Assembly (NCBI GenBank): GCA_001825665.1
Contig: MHXZ01000102.1
Coordinates: 31,550 to 95,549, forward strand
DNA length: 64,000 bases
Source: Planctomycetes bacterium GWF2_41_51
Lineage (GTDB): Bacteria; Planctomycetota; Phycisphaerae; Sedimentisphaerales; UBA12454
Reading direction: 5' to 3'
Shown: one piece after another, positions 9,489 through 18,150 of the stretch
Layout: every line of letters starts with the position of its first letter
Position numbering within the stretch: position 1 is the first letter of the stretch
The notes under the pieces: model-generated
Seen by the model: only the letters and a program-made list of their open reading frames with translations
Database searches by the model: none
Told to the model about the DNA's origin: nothing
Made by a program: the position numbers and the translations under genes

Positions 9489-10364
9489 ATGGATTATCTT
9501 CAGCTTTCCGCAACCGACATCAATAACATAAGAGTGGGGCACGCTGGTTTATTTATTTCACGCGGAGTTGGTCAGCATGCAAAGCGAGTCATAGATTCTT
9601 TCGAATTAATTTTTATTCGCAAAGGAATATTGAGGTTTCAGGAAAATGGCAATGAATTCTGTATTCAGGCTAACCAAACATTATTGCTTTGGCCTGGCCG
9701 GGAACATAGCGGTATTGAAACATTTCCGAAAGATCTTGAATTCTACTGGGTACATTTTTGGCTGAAACACAGGCAGCATAAAACATTCGAAGAAATTATA
9801 TCAGTCCCGCAAACATGTCAGCCTGTTCGCCCTGAATTATTGACTGAATTATTTCATCGATTCCTAACAGACCAGGAAACAAGAAAATTGACTTCATTGC
9901 AGTCAAAAATGCTGCTTATGCTGATGCTGATAGAAGCCTCACGAGAATCGTTAAATGATAATGTTGAAATGGGGTCGGATTTGCTCGCAAGCAGGGCACG
10001 CGCTTATATAATTGCGCATTCCCATGAGCCTATTACGACATTATTGGTTTCACAGGCATTGAAGTGCAACCCCGATTACCTTGGCCAGATATATAAGGCT
10101 AAATATGGTATGACAATTACACATGCGCTTCAGGAGCAGCGAATGATTGGTGCAAGCAGAATGCTTTTGGGAGGAGATCTAAATATTAAGCAAATAGCGT
10201 TTCAGTGCGGTTTTGATAATGTAGGATATTTTCGCAGAGTTTTCAAAAGATTCTATGGCGTAACACCTGCAGATTACAGGAAAATGAATCGTATTGTTAA
10301 GATTAATCGTCTTGGCGGCCAGGAAACAATATACAATAAAGAAAAAACTGAAAAAACAGAATAA
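9489..10364 (+). CDS. AraC-family transcriptional regulator
   Basis: A 291-residue regulator. Residues 20-110 form a cupin-like sugar-sensing domain (FELIFIRKGILRF, then LLLWPGREHSG). Residues 175-280 form the double helix-turn-helix AraC/XylS DNA-binding domain, recognisable by ASRMLLGGDLNIKQIAFQCG, then GYFRRVFKRFYGVTPADYRK. It lies only 14 bp after one GH127-type gene and directly abuts the next, so it is co-transcribed with its probable targets and most likely activates the cluster in response to a released sugar. The effector is unknown. Confidence 0.9.
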   Translation: MDYLQLSATDINNIRVGHAGLFISRGVGQHAKRVIDSFELIFIRKGILRFQENGNEFCIQANQTLLLWPGREHSGIETFPKDLEFYWVHFWLKHRQHKTFEEIISVPQTCQPVRPELLTELFHRFLTDQETRKLTSLQSKMLLMLMLIEASRESLNDNVEMGSDLLASRARAYIIAHSHEPITTLLVSQALKCNPDYLGQIYKAKYGMTITHALQEQRMIGASRMLLGGDLNIKQIAFQCGFDNVGYFRRVFKRFYGVTPADYRKMNRIVKINRLGGQETIYNKEKTEKTE

Positions 10365-10365
10365 A

Positions 10366-12390
10366 ATGAAATTGCATTCATTCAATTTTAAAAACGTAAA
10401 ACTACAAGGCCGTTTGAAAGAACAATTTGAAACTGTAAAGCGGGAATATCTGTCAATTCCGAATGATGATTTGCTTAAAGGATTCAGGCTTCGCGCGGGT
10501 TTCAATGCTCCCGGAAATGATTTGGGCGGCTGGTACACCCGCGATTTGTTTCACAATTTTGGACAGATTATTTCAGGTCTTTCAAGAATGGCTTCAGCTT
10601 CGAATGACCATAACTGCTGTGATAAAGTAAATCTTTTATTGGCCGAATGGGCAAAATGTATCGCATCTGATGGTTATTTCTTTTATTCCGATAAATGCAA
10701 CGCTCCAAATTATGTTTATGACAAAATGGCGGGAGGACTTATAGATGCTTTCTTGTATTGTGATAATAAAGAAGCTTTAAATTATTTATCTCGCATAACG
10801 GATTGGGCAATAAAAAACCTTCATTCGGAAAACAGGTATTCATGGGGATGTGGAGATGGCGGTATAGAATGGTACACGCTTAGTGAAAATATTTATCGTG
10901 CATATCTCGTAACAGGCGAACAAAAATATAAAGAGTTCGCACGAAAGTGGGAATATACAGAGTTTTGGGATATTTTCGCGAAAAATGGAAACATTTTTGA
11001 TAGATGGCATGATTATCATGCGTACAGTCATGTAAATTCTCTTGGCGGAGCCGGCGCCGCATATAATGTATATGGTGAGGAAAAATATATCGATATTCTG
11101 ATCAATGCGTATGATTTTCTTTTTAATACACAAACGTATGCTTCGGGAGGCTTTGGTCCTGTCGAAAGATTTAAGGCGACCTATCGGGAACTTATCGATA
11201 GTTTATTTATTGATGATTTGCATTTTGAAACTCAATGCGGTTCATGGGCGATATTTAAGCTTGTTAAACATCTTTTAACTATCACAGGCAATTCGAGATT
11301 TGGTGATTGGGCTGAATTAATGGTTTATAATGGCATCGGTGCATCGCTTCCGATGAATCCTTCCGGCGATATTCAATATTGGTCAAATTACAATTTGTTT
11401 GGCGCTTCAAAAAAGAAATGTAATTCATGGTCATGCTGCAACGGCACAAGACCAATGGCAGTTGCGGATTATTATGATTTAATTTGGTTTAATTGCAAAA
11501 ATAATTTGTTTGTCAATTTATATGTACCATCAAGTGTCTGCTGGAAAAATGCAGATGATTTAATTACGGTCTCACAAACAGGTGAAATTGGCATTGATGA
11601 TAAAATAGAATTTAAAATTTCATGCCCTTATCCATGTAAATTCAAATTAAACTTTAGAATACCGGGCTGGATTTCAAATAAAATGGATGCTCAAATAAAT
11701 GGGCAAACTATAAATCTGATATCCGATGCAAATAATTGGGCTTTTATTGAAAGAACATGGAACAGCAACGATGTTTTGACACTCAATCTTCCAATCAAAC
11801 TTAGAGTAAAAACGATCGACCCTGATGATCAATATCCGGCCGCAATTTTATGTGGGCCGATATTGCTTGCTGGTGAAATAAAAGGGCATAAGGATGCGTC
11901 TAAAATTGATCCAAATGACTTATGCGGAAAATTAAATTTATCACAAAAGGATAAATTAAAATTTACGCTCGATGATTCTTCCATTGTAATGCGCCCCTAT
12001 TATTCGTTCGAAAGTGATTTGGAATATTTCACGTATTTTGACCCGCAAATGGCAAAAAATCGTCAAATGAAATTCATGGGATGGTGGTTTAATGTAAATA
12101 ACCTTCGATATGCCAATGATCCTAATTCGGCTGCAGAATATGTTTTTGAGGGAACAGAAATCCGCTGGAATGGTTTGAAGAAAAACGATGCCGGCAAAGC
12201 ACAAATTCATATTGACGGAAAATTTATAGACATCATCGATCAATACCATCACAACGATGGTTTACCATTTCGCTGGACTTATACCGGTTTGCAGCCCGGC
12301 AAGCATGTACTGCATATGAAGGTGCTGGGTGAAAAACATGATAATTCAAAAGATTGTTTCGTGAACATAACAACATTCCATTCTTTGTAA
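10366..12390 (+). CDS. DUF1680/GH127-type glycoside hydrolase, no signal peptide
   Basis: A 674-residue relative of the enzyme at 6565. I place the start at the ATG at 10366, one base after the AraC stop; an upstream in-frame ATG at 10294 would lie inside the regulator gene and add a basic, non-conserved 24-residue stretch. The protein opens with the family sequence (LKEQFETVKREYLSIPNDDL) and has no signal peptide, so it should be cytoplasmic, acting on imported oligosaccharides. Zinc-site segments are HFETQCGSW and WSCCNGTRP. A single C-terminal beta-sandwich module (about 560-674) with AGKAQIHIDGKFIDIIDQY closes the protein, and there is no dockerin. Activity is inferred from the family. 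Confidence 0.8.
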   Translation: MKLHSFNFKNVKLQGRLKEQFETVKREYLSIPNDDLLKGFRLRAGFNAPGNDLGGWYTRDLFHNFGQIISGLSRMASASNDHNCCDKVNLLLAEWAKCIASDGYFFYSDKCNAPNYVYDKMAGGLIDAFLYCDNKEALNYLSRITDWAIKNLHSENRYSWGCGDGGIEWYTLSENIYRAYLVTGEQKYKEFARKWEYTEFWDIFAKNGNIFDRWHDYHAYSHVNSLGGAGAAYNVYGEEKYIDILINAYDFLFNTQTYASGGFGPVERFKATYRELIDSLFIDDLHFETQCGSWAIFKLVKHLLTITGNSRFGDWAELMVYNGIGASLPMNPSGDIQYWSNYNLFGASKKKCNSWSCCNGTRPMAVADYYDLIWFNCKNNLFVNLYVPSSVCWKNADDLITVSQTGEIGIDDKIEFKISCPYPCKFKLNFRIPGWISNKMDAQINGQTINLISDANNWAFIERTWNSNDVLTLNLPIKLRVKTIDPDDQYPAAILCGPILLAGEIKGHKDASKIDPNDLCGKLNLSQKDKLKFTLDDSSIVMRPYYSFESDLEYFTYFDPQMAKNRQMKFMGWWFNVNNLRYANDPNSAAEYVFEGTEIRWNGLKKNDAGKAQIHIDGKFIDIIDQYHHNDGLPFRWTYTGLQPGKHVLHMKVLGEKHDNSKDCFVNITTFHSL

Positions 12391-12447
12391 AAAAGGTATT
12401 TTAACAATATAGGAATTGTGACCCTTTTGTGGCATAAAGTACTCTTA

Positions 12448-12467
12448 CTGTAAAAACGTTAATATTG
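12448..12467. promoter_or_regulatory. weak quasi-palindrome centred on AACGTT, possible operator
   Basis: The 138-bp gap before the catabolic block is the natural promoter site for the epimerase-to-isomerase genes. It contains TGTAAAAACGTTAATA, a partial palindrome around a central CG like many LacI-family operators. It shares TGTAA and CGTTA with the palindrome at 4076 but with different spacing. Six of nine flanking positions pair. No convincing -35/-10 pair was identified. Confidence 0.25.
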
Positions 12468-12528
12468 TATGATAAAAATGTTAGGTCTGCTTTTCATTAA
12501 ATTATGTATTTACAATGGAGGATAGAAT

Positions 12529-13392
12529 ATGTTTAAATTCAAATTTGGAGTCGATACATTTATATGGTCCGAAGTTTTTACTGACAAAGATTTATGGATC
12601 ATACCGAAAGCAAAAGAGCTTGGCTTTGAAGTACTTGATATAGCTATCGCACATCCCGAAAAATTTCCTACAAAAAGAGTACTTGATGAAGCAAAAAAGG
12701 CAGGCATTGAACTTGTAACAACAACCACGCTTAATGATAAAACAAATATTATATCACCTGATTCTCAAACCCGTAAAAACGGGGTAAAAAGCCTTAAATT
12801 GCTTGTCGATATAAATAAGGAACTTGGTTCAAATATTCTGGGCGGAGTAAATTACGCGGGTTGGGGCTGTATTACACGCAAGCCCCGCAGCAGAGATGAA
12901 TGGAAATGGTCAACAGACTGCATGCGTGAAGTTGCCGAATACGCTCAAACAGTAAACAAAAATTTCATCATTGCGGTAGAATGTATTAATCGTTTTGAAA
13001 CACATTTTCTCAATGTCGCTGAGGATGCTGTTCAATATTGCAAAGATGTTGGAACAGGTAATATTAAAGTACATCTCGACAGTTTTCATATGAATATTGA
13101 AGAATCAAGTTTTGAAGGCGCAGTTAAAACATGCGGTAAAGAATATCTTGGATATGTACATGTATGCGAAAGCAACAGAGGCATACCGGGAACAGGAAGA
13201 GTGCCATGGAAAGAATTTTTTACTGCTTTAAAAGATATTGATTATAGAGGGCCGGTAGTAATCGAATCATTTGATATCAAGTTCGAGGAATTGGCAGGGT
13301 TGTGCGCGATTTGGAGAAAACTTGCAGAGTCCGGCGAGGCTTTGGCGATAGAGGGATTAAAAAATCTTAAAAGCATTGCTGCGAGAGTTTAA
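12529..13392 (+). CDS. sugar 3-epimerase of the D-tagatose/D-psicose 3-epimerase type (AP_endonuc_2 TIM barrel)
   Basis: A 287-residue TIM-barrel protein preceded by a strong GGAGG. Four metal-binding/catalytic residues are in family positions: E151 (IAVECINRFE), D184 (HLDSFHMNIEE), H211 (YVHVCESNRG) and E246 (VVIESF). These numbers nearly coincide with Pseudomonas cichorii D-tagatose 3-epimerase (E152, D185, H211, E246 as I recall). The enzyme should interconvert ketoses at C3 with Mn2+ or Co2+. In a cluster with a ketol isomerase and a ketose kinase, epimerising L-ribulose to L-xylulose or a similar step is plausible. The exact substrate is inferred, not shown. Confidence 0.85.
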   Translation: MFKFKFGVDTFIWSEVFTDKDLWIIPKAKELGFEVLDIAIAHPEKFPTKRVLDEAKKAGIELVTTTTLNDKTNIISPDSQTRKNGVKSLKLLVDINKELGSNILGGVNYAGWGCITRKPRSRDEWKWSTDCMREVAEYAQTVNKNFIIAVECINRFETHFLNVAEDAVQYCKDVGTGNIKVHLDSFHMNIEESSFEGAVKTCGKEYLGYVHVCESNRGIPGTGRVPWKEFFTALKDIDYRGPVVIESFDIKFEELAGLCAIWRKLAESGEALAIEGLKNLKSIAARV

Positions 13393-13393
13393 T

Positions 13394-13855
13394 ATGCGTA
13401 TAGCTATTGATTGTGATGATGCCGGTATTGAGTTGAAAAAAACGATATTAAGTTTTCTTAAAAGCAAAGGTGCTGATGCGCAGGATGTAAACTGCCTTCA
13501 AACTAATCCTTCTGCCATGTATCCTGAAATTGGTTTTAATCTCGCTGAGAAAGTAAAAAATGGCGAATTTGATCGAGGTATTCTGATTTGCGGAACAGGG
13601 CTGGGAATGGCAATAGCAGCAAATAAAGTAGAAGGTATTTATGCAGGCGTTTGTCATGATGTTTTTTCCGCAGAGAGGTTGAGAAAAAGCAATAACGCAC
13701 AGATACTTACTCTTGGAGCAAGAGTCATTGGACCAGAACTTGCAAAAACAATTGTACAGGCATGGCTTGATTCAGAATTTCTGGGAGGAACGTCGCTTCC
13801 AAAAATTGAGCAAATGAAAATGCTCGAACGCAAATCTTTTCATCCTATTAAATAA
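13394..13855 (+). CDS. RpiB/LacAB-family sugar-phosphate isomerase
   Basis: A 153-residue protein. The start is set at the ATG two bases after the epimerase stop; an in-frame ATG at 13376 lies inside that gene. The catalytic cysteine C66 is in GILICGTGLGMAIAANK, the family signature. Two histidines used in E. coli RpiB for ribose 5-phosphate are replaced: the HVG of CDHVG becomes CDDAG (D9), and the ring-opening His near residue 99 is Ser. RpiB relatives that act on tetrulose or other ketose phosphates sit beside DhaK-type kinases in erythritol and threitol pathways. The substrate here is therefore probably a phosphorylated ketose made by the DhaK/DhaL kinase encoded downstream, not ribose 5-phosphate. 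That is inference. Confidence 0.87.
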   Translation: MRIAIDCDDAGIELKKTILSFLKSKGADAQDVNCLQTNPSAMYPEIGFNLAEKVKNGEFDRGILICGTGLGMAIAANKVEGIYAGVCHDVFSAERLRKSNNAQILTLGARVIGPELAKTIVQAWLDSEFLGGTSLPKIEQMKMLERKSFHPIK

Positions 13856-13869
13856 AATAAGACTGTTTT

Positions 13870-16392
13870 ATGGTAATGAAGCATAAAATTATAGGATTTT
13901 GTATTTTCCTTTTGATAGGAGGCGTAAGCACGTCCTATGCTGTAAGAGAAGTTGGTATAGAGATTAAGGCAGATTATAAAACCAAAGTCAGCCCTGAGCT
14001 TTATGGCCTTTTTTTTGAAGAGATCAACCATGCCGGCGATGGCGGGCTGTATGCTGAAATGGTAGTCAATCGTACTTTCAAAGAACTGGTTCTGCCTGAA
14101 AACTGCAAAATTGAAAATGGTAAAGTCGTTACTGCCAATGGATGGCCTGGTTGGAGCCGGTTAAAACCGCAAAGCAATTTGCATGGATGGTCTGAAATCG
14201 CCCAGGATGGCGGACAAGTAACGATTAGTATCGATGACCAGTCTCCGCTGAATAAACAAAATTATAATTCGCTCAAAGTCGAAGTAAAAAACGCCCAGGG
14301 CAGGGCAGGATTTGCAAACGAAGGTTACTGGGGTATGGCCGTTGTTGAGAACGAAAATTATAATCTTTCATTCTATGCCAATAGCCCGACTAATGTGAAC
14401 CTGACAGCATCGATTGAAAGCATTGATGGCAATACAATTTATGCGACTTCAACGATCAATAATGTTCAAGGTACATGGAAACAATATAAGTGCAAGCTCA
14501 CCGCCAACAAAACAGGTACTAAGGCCAGGCTGGTGATAACGGTTGACAGGCCCGCTACGTTGAAGTTCAACATAGTTTCATTATTTCCAGAAAAAACTTA
14601 TAAGAATCGTGAAAATGGCTGGCGTGTCGATATTTATGAAAAGTTAGCCGCTCTAAAACCGAAATTTCTCAGATTCCCGGGCGGCTGCTTTGTAGAAGGA
14701 TGCACGCTGGATAACCGCTACAAGTGGAAAGAAACTATCGGCCCGGTTGAAGAAAGGCCCGGCCATTGGAATGTCTGGGGCTATCGTTCAATGGATGGTA
14801 TCGGTTATCATGAATATTTGCAGCTTGCAGAAGATCTTAACGCAGAAGTTTTATATGTTGTAAATGTTGGGCTGAGTTGCCAGTTTCGTAAAGCAGAGGT
14901 GCTTACTGATTCACAGATTATTAATCTGTATGTTCAGGACGCACTTGACGCTCTGGAATATGCAATGGGTTCAACGGATACAAAGTGGGGCGCTGCAAGA
15001 GTAAAGAATGGCCGCTCCAACCCTTTTAAAATCAAATATATTGAAATAGGCAATGAAAATCATGGGGCTGACTATAATCGTCTATATCAAATTTTTTATG
15101 ATGCGATCAAAGCAAAGTACCCCGAGATTATAACTATCGCAACCGCAGTTGTTCCAGATGCCCCCCTCGAAGTGGTTGATGAGCATTATTATAAAGGCTC
15201 AAATTGGTTCCTTGCAAATTCAAATCTTTATGATAAACAAAATCGCAAAGGACCAAAGATATATGTCGGCGAATACGCAGTACATACAGGTATTGACGAA
15301 GGGAATTTGGGCGGAGCGATTGCCGAAGCAGCCTTTATGATGGGCATTGAGCGGAATTCGGATATCGTTACGATGGCTTCATATTCTGAAATGCTCCAGA
15401 ACTCAAATGACCGCGGATGGAATTACAATGCCATACATTTCGACAGCTCCCGAATTTTCGGCAGAAGTTCCTACTACATCCAGGAAATGTTCATGAACAA
15501 CACACCTACCGTTATGGTTGATTGCAATGTTGTTGACAATTCTGATAGCCACAAACCTTCGATTCCGCAGGGATTGTTTGGCTTGCGGACATACGCCACT
15601 GACGCCGAATTCAAAGATATACGCATTACTCAGGATGGTAACATTGTGTATGCTTCGGATTTCTCAAAAGGCTCGCAGGAATGGGGAACAGAAGTAGGCA
15701 GTTGGATTACCGAAAATGGCGTCTATCGTCAGAGTAATAACACCTTACAAAATACTGCCGCATACCTTAATAAGGTAATATTATCGAACTGCACTATTGA
15801 ACTCAAGGCCAAGCGCAACTCCGGCTCAGAAGGCTTTATGGTAATGATCTATAAAAACGACGGCTACTATGTGCAGTGGAATCTGGGAGGCTATAAAAAT
15901 ACTCAGCATGTTATCCACGGCATCAGTGACTATGGCTGTATGGAAGATTTCACCATTCGCAAACCAGGTTCTATTGAGCTTAATCGTTGGTATGATCTCA
16001 AGCTGGTTCTTAACAATGGTCATATCGATTTTTATCTCGATGGGCAGCTAATTCAGAGTGCAGATATTAATACCAACATCCCCCGGTTTTTTGCAAATGC
16101 CGGTATTGATGAGAAATCAGGTGAGTTGATAATTAAACTTGTCAATCCGACGGGGGAACCGATAGATACAAAGTTGAGCCTTACTGATTTTAGCTCAATC
16201 AGCTCTTCTGCCGAAGTTATTACTCTTTCGGGAGAAAATCCATTGGCCGAGAACTCGTTTGACAATCCGACGAAGATATCGCCGATAAAATCGACTTTCG
16301 ACGGCGTTGATTCTAATTTTATATATACAGTCAAGCCCTGGTCGGCCACCATCCTTCGGTTTGGTGTTAAGAAAGGGCTTAACACCATATAG
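13870..16392 (+). CDS. secreted alpha-L-arabinofuranosidase (GH51) with CBM-like and LamG-like insertions
   Basis: An 840-residue exported enzyme (signal about 1-25). YGLFFEEINHAGDGGLYAEM near the N-terminus is the GH51 hallmark. The acid/base Glu is in KYIEIGNENHG (about 391-400), and the probable nucleophile Glu is in YVGEYAVHTG (about 465). A CBM4/9-like sandwich is inserted at about 85-225 and a LamG/DUF1080-like sandwich at about 585-720 (RWYDLKLVLNNGHIDFYLDG). It should release terminal alpha-L-arabinofuranose from arabinan or arabinoxylan outside the cytoplasm. It lies inside the sugar catabolic block, linking arabinose release to the intracellular enzymes. A second in-frame ATG at 13876 is an alternative start. 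Confidence 0.9.
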   Translation: MVMKHKIIGFCIFLLIGGVSTSYAVREVGIEIKADYKTKVSPELYGLFFEEINHAGDGGLYAEMVVNRTFKELVLPENCKIENGKVVTANGWPGWSRLKPQSNLHGWSEIAQDGGQVTISIDDQSPLNKQNYNSLKVEVKNAQGRAGFANEGYWGMAVVENENYNLSFYANSPTNVNLTASIESIDGNTIYATSTINNVQGTWKQYKCKLTANKTGTKARLVITVDRPATLKFNIVSLFPEKTYKNRENGWRVDIYEKLAALKPKFLRFPGGCFVEGCTLDNRYKWKETIGPVEERPGHWNVWGYRSMDGIGYHEYLQLAEDLNAEVLYVVNVGLSCQFRKAEVLTDSQIINLYVQDALDALEYAMGSTDTKWGAARVKNGRSNPFKIKYIEIGNENHGADYNRLYQIFYDAIKAKYPEIITIATAVVPDAPLEVVDEHYYKGSNWFLANSNLYDKQNRKGPKIYVGEYAVHTGIDEGNLGGAIAEAAFMMGIERNSDIVTMASYSEMLQNSNDRGWNYNAIHFDSSRIFGRSSYYIQEMFMNNTPTVMVDCNVVDNSDSHKPSIPQGLFGLRTYATDAEFKDIRITQDGNIVYASDFSKGSQEWGTEVGSWITENGVYRQSNNTLQNTAAYLNKVILSNCTIELKAKRNSGSEGFMVMIYKNDGYYVQWNLGGYKNTQHVIHGISDYGCMEDFTIRKPGSIELNRWYDLKLVLNNGHIDFYLDGQLIQSADINTNIPRFFANAGIDEKSGELIIKLVNPTGEPIDTKLSLTDFSSISSSAEVITLSGENPLAENSFDNPTKISPIKSTFDGVDSNFIYTVKPWSATILRFGVKKGLNTI

Positions 16393-16453
16393 TAGTGATA
16401 AGTAATGAATCCGATTATTATAGGAAGCATGCCTTCCAATGAAAGGAGTATAT

Positions 16454-17458
16454 ATGCAAAAGATTATTAATAAAGCAAACAATGTTGTTGAGGAAATGCT
16501 TGCAGGTTATATTCGCGCGATGAAAGACTCTGTAGCATCTACTGAAAATGATAGAGTTTTGAAATATAAAAATGCGCCTGTCTCCGGTAAGGTCGGCATA
16601 GTAACCGGAGGTGGTTCTGGCCATAAACCTGCGTTCATCGGGTACATTGGAAAAAATATGGTCGATGCAGTTGCTGTCGGCGAAATATTTTCCTCACCTC
16701 CTGCTCAAATGTTCTACGATGCGTTTAAAGCTGCCGATGCGGGTCAAGGAGTGGCTTGTCTCTATGGTAATTATGCCGGCGATAATATGAACGTAAAAAT
16801 GGCTATTGAAATGGCAAATGCTGATGGCATATCGGTCAAAACAGTTGTTGCCAATGATGATGTTCCATCTGCCCCGAAAAATGAACGCAATCGAAGACGC
16901 GGCGTTGCGGGCGAAATACTTATGTGGAAAGTTGGCGGCGCAAAGGCTGCTATGGGTGCAGGTCTTGATGATGTTATAGCCGCTGCTCAAAAAGCAATTG
17001 ATAATACTCGCAGCGTAGGTATCGGTTTGAGTCCGTGTACTATTCCTGAAGTGGGGCATCCGAATTTTAAAATTGAAGAAGGAAAGATGGAAGTAGGAAT
17101 CGGCCATCACGGCGAACCCGGCCTTGAAGTTGCCGCTATTGAAACCTCGAAGGAAATGGCAAAAAGAATGGCAGATATTGTTCTGCCTGATTTGCCTTTT
17201 AATAAAAATGATGAAGTTGTAGTTTTGATTTCCGGCCTTGGTTCAACACCAATGATGGAATTGTGTATTCTTTTCAATGATGTTGCGGATATTCTTGATA
17301 AGGCCGGCATTGGCATTTATCATTCGTATGTTGGTAATTATTTCACTTCGCTCGAAATGGCAGGCGTTACTTTAACGGTTATGAAACTTGATGAAGAACT
17401 CAAAAAATGCATAGATTTCGAGGCTGATTCTGTCGGCCTTAGGCAATTTGAAAGGTAA
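16454..17458 (+). CDS. dhaK: dihydroxyacetone-kinase-type substrate subunit (DhaK)
   Basis: A 334-residue DhaK subunit. The start is the ATG after AAAGGAG at 16442-16448; an ATG at 16439 precedes that ribosome site. The substrate-binding loop GGGSGH is at 52-57, D110 (NYAGD) is the expected acid/base, and H219 in GIGHHGEPG is the His that covalently binds the carbonyl of the substrate. DhaK forms a hemiaminal with a short ketose and phosphorylates the hydroxyl next to the ketone. It is separate from DhaL and no DhaM or other PTS gene is visible, so the phosphate donor is uncertain. Among an epimerase, an aldose-ketose isomerase and an RpiB homologue, a tetrulose or pentulose is a more likely substrate than dihydroxyacetone. 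Confidence 0.9.
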   Translation: MQKIINKANNVVEEMLAGYIRAMKDSVASTENDRVLKYKNAPVSGKVGIVTGGGSGHKPAFIGYIGKNMVDAVAVGEIFSSPPAQMFYDAFKAADAGQGVACLYGNYAGDNMNVKMAIEMANADGISVKTVVANDDVPSAPKNERNRRRGVAGEILMWKVGGAKAAMGAGLDDVIAAAQKAIDNTRSVGIGLSPCTIPEVGHPNFKIEEGKMEVGIGHHGEPGLEVAAIETSKEMAKRMADIVLPDLPFNKNDEVVVLISGLGSTPMMELCILFNDVADILDKAGIGIYHSYVGNYFTSLEMAGVTLTVMKLDEELKKCIDFEADSVGLRQFER

Positions 17459-17479
17459 CCATAAACGAAGGGAAAATAT

Positions 17480-18121
17480 ATGCAGGCATTTTTAAATACC
17501 AATGGCAGCGTAATTGTCGAAGATTTAATTACCGTGATTCAGGAGAATCGGCAATATCTCAGCGATATAGATGGGGCAATCGGAGATGGCGACCATGGTA
17601 TAAATATGAATAAAGGCTTTACACTTTGTGCAGAATCTCTAAAGGAAACACCTGGTGATTTGACACATTGTTTGAATACTCTTTCAAAAATATTGATGAC
17701 AAAAATAGGCGGTTCAATGGGGCCATTGTATGGCTTCTTTTTTCAATCGATGGCAAAGAAAACCGGAGATAATGAAAAAGTTAACGGACAGATATTTGGC
17801 GAAATGCTCAATGCCGCAGTTGGATCAATACAAACGATAAGTGATGCACGGGTCGGAGATAAAACTCTGCTTGATGTACTTGTACCTGCCGCACATACAT
17901 TTAATGCCTATTTCGCTCAAGGCTCTGATTTTTTAACGGCGCTCCATGAAATGAAGTCCGCTGCTATTAAAGGACGCGATTCAACTAAGGAGATGATAGC
18001 CAAAAAGGGCAGGGCAAGCAGACTTGGCGAACGTTCTCGCGGAGTATTAGATGCAGGTGCAACTTCATGCTGTCTTATACTCTGCACAATGGCAGATAGT
18101 ATAAAAAAAATTATAAAGTAA
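17480..18121 (+). CDS. dhaL: dihydroxyacetone-kinase-type nucleotide subunit (DhaL)
   Basis: A 213-residue DhaL subunit encoded 21 bp after dhaK. The Mg-nucleotide site is intact: D31, D36, D38 and H39 in DGAIGDGDHGINM. GGSMGPLYG, GDKTLLDVLVPA and KGRASRLGERSRG are the other family motifs. DhaL carries ADP in PTS-dependent systems, or exchanges ATP when the kinase is ATP-dependent. With no DhaM nearby, direct ATP use is a reasonable inference. Together with the preceding DhaK it forms the only ketose kinase visible in this catabolic block. Confidence 0.9.
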   Translation: MQAFLNTNGSVIVEDLITVIQENRQYLSDIDGAIGDGDHGINMNKGFTLCAESLKETPGDLTHCLNTLSKILMTKIGGSMGPLYGFFFQSMAKKTGDNEKVNGQIFGEMLNAAVGSIQTISDARVGDKTLLDVLVPAAHTFNAYFAQGSDFLTALHEMKSAAIKGRDSTKEMIAKKGRASRLGERSRGVLDAGATSCCLILCTMADSIKKIIK

Positions 18122-18150
18122 GCTAATTCATTTTTTTAATGGAGGATCAA

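Noticed and set aside
10294..10365. Upstream start of the second GH127-type gene
   Set aside because: It would overlap the AraC gene by 71 bases and add a basic segment absent from the relatives; the ATG at 10366 fits the family N-terminus.
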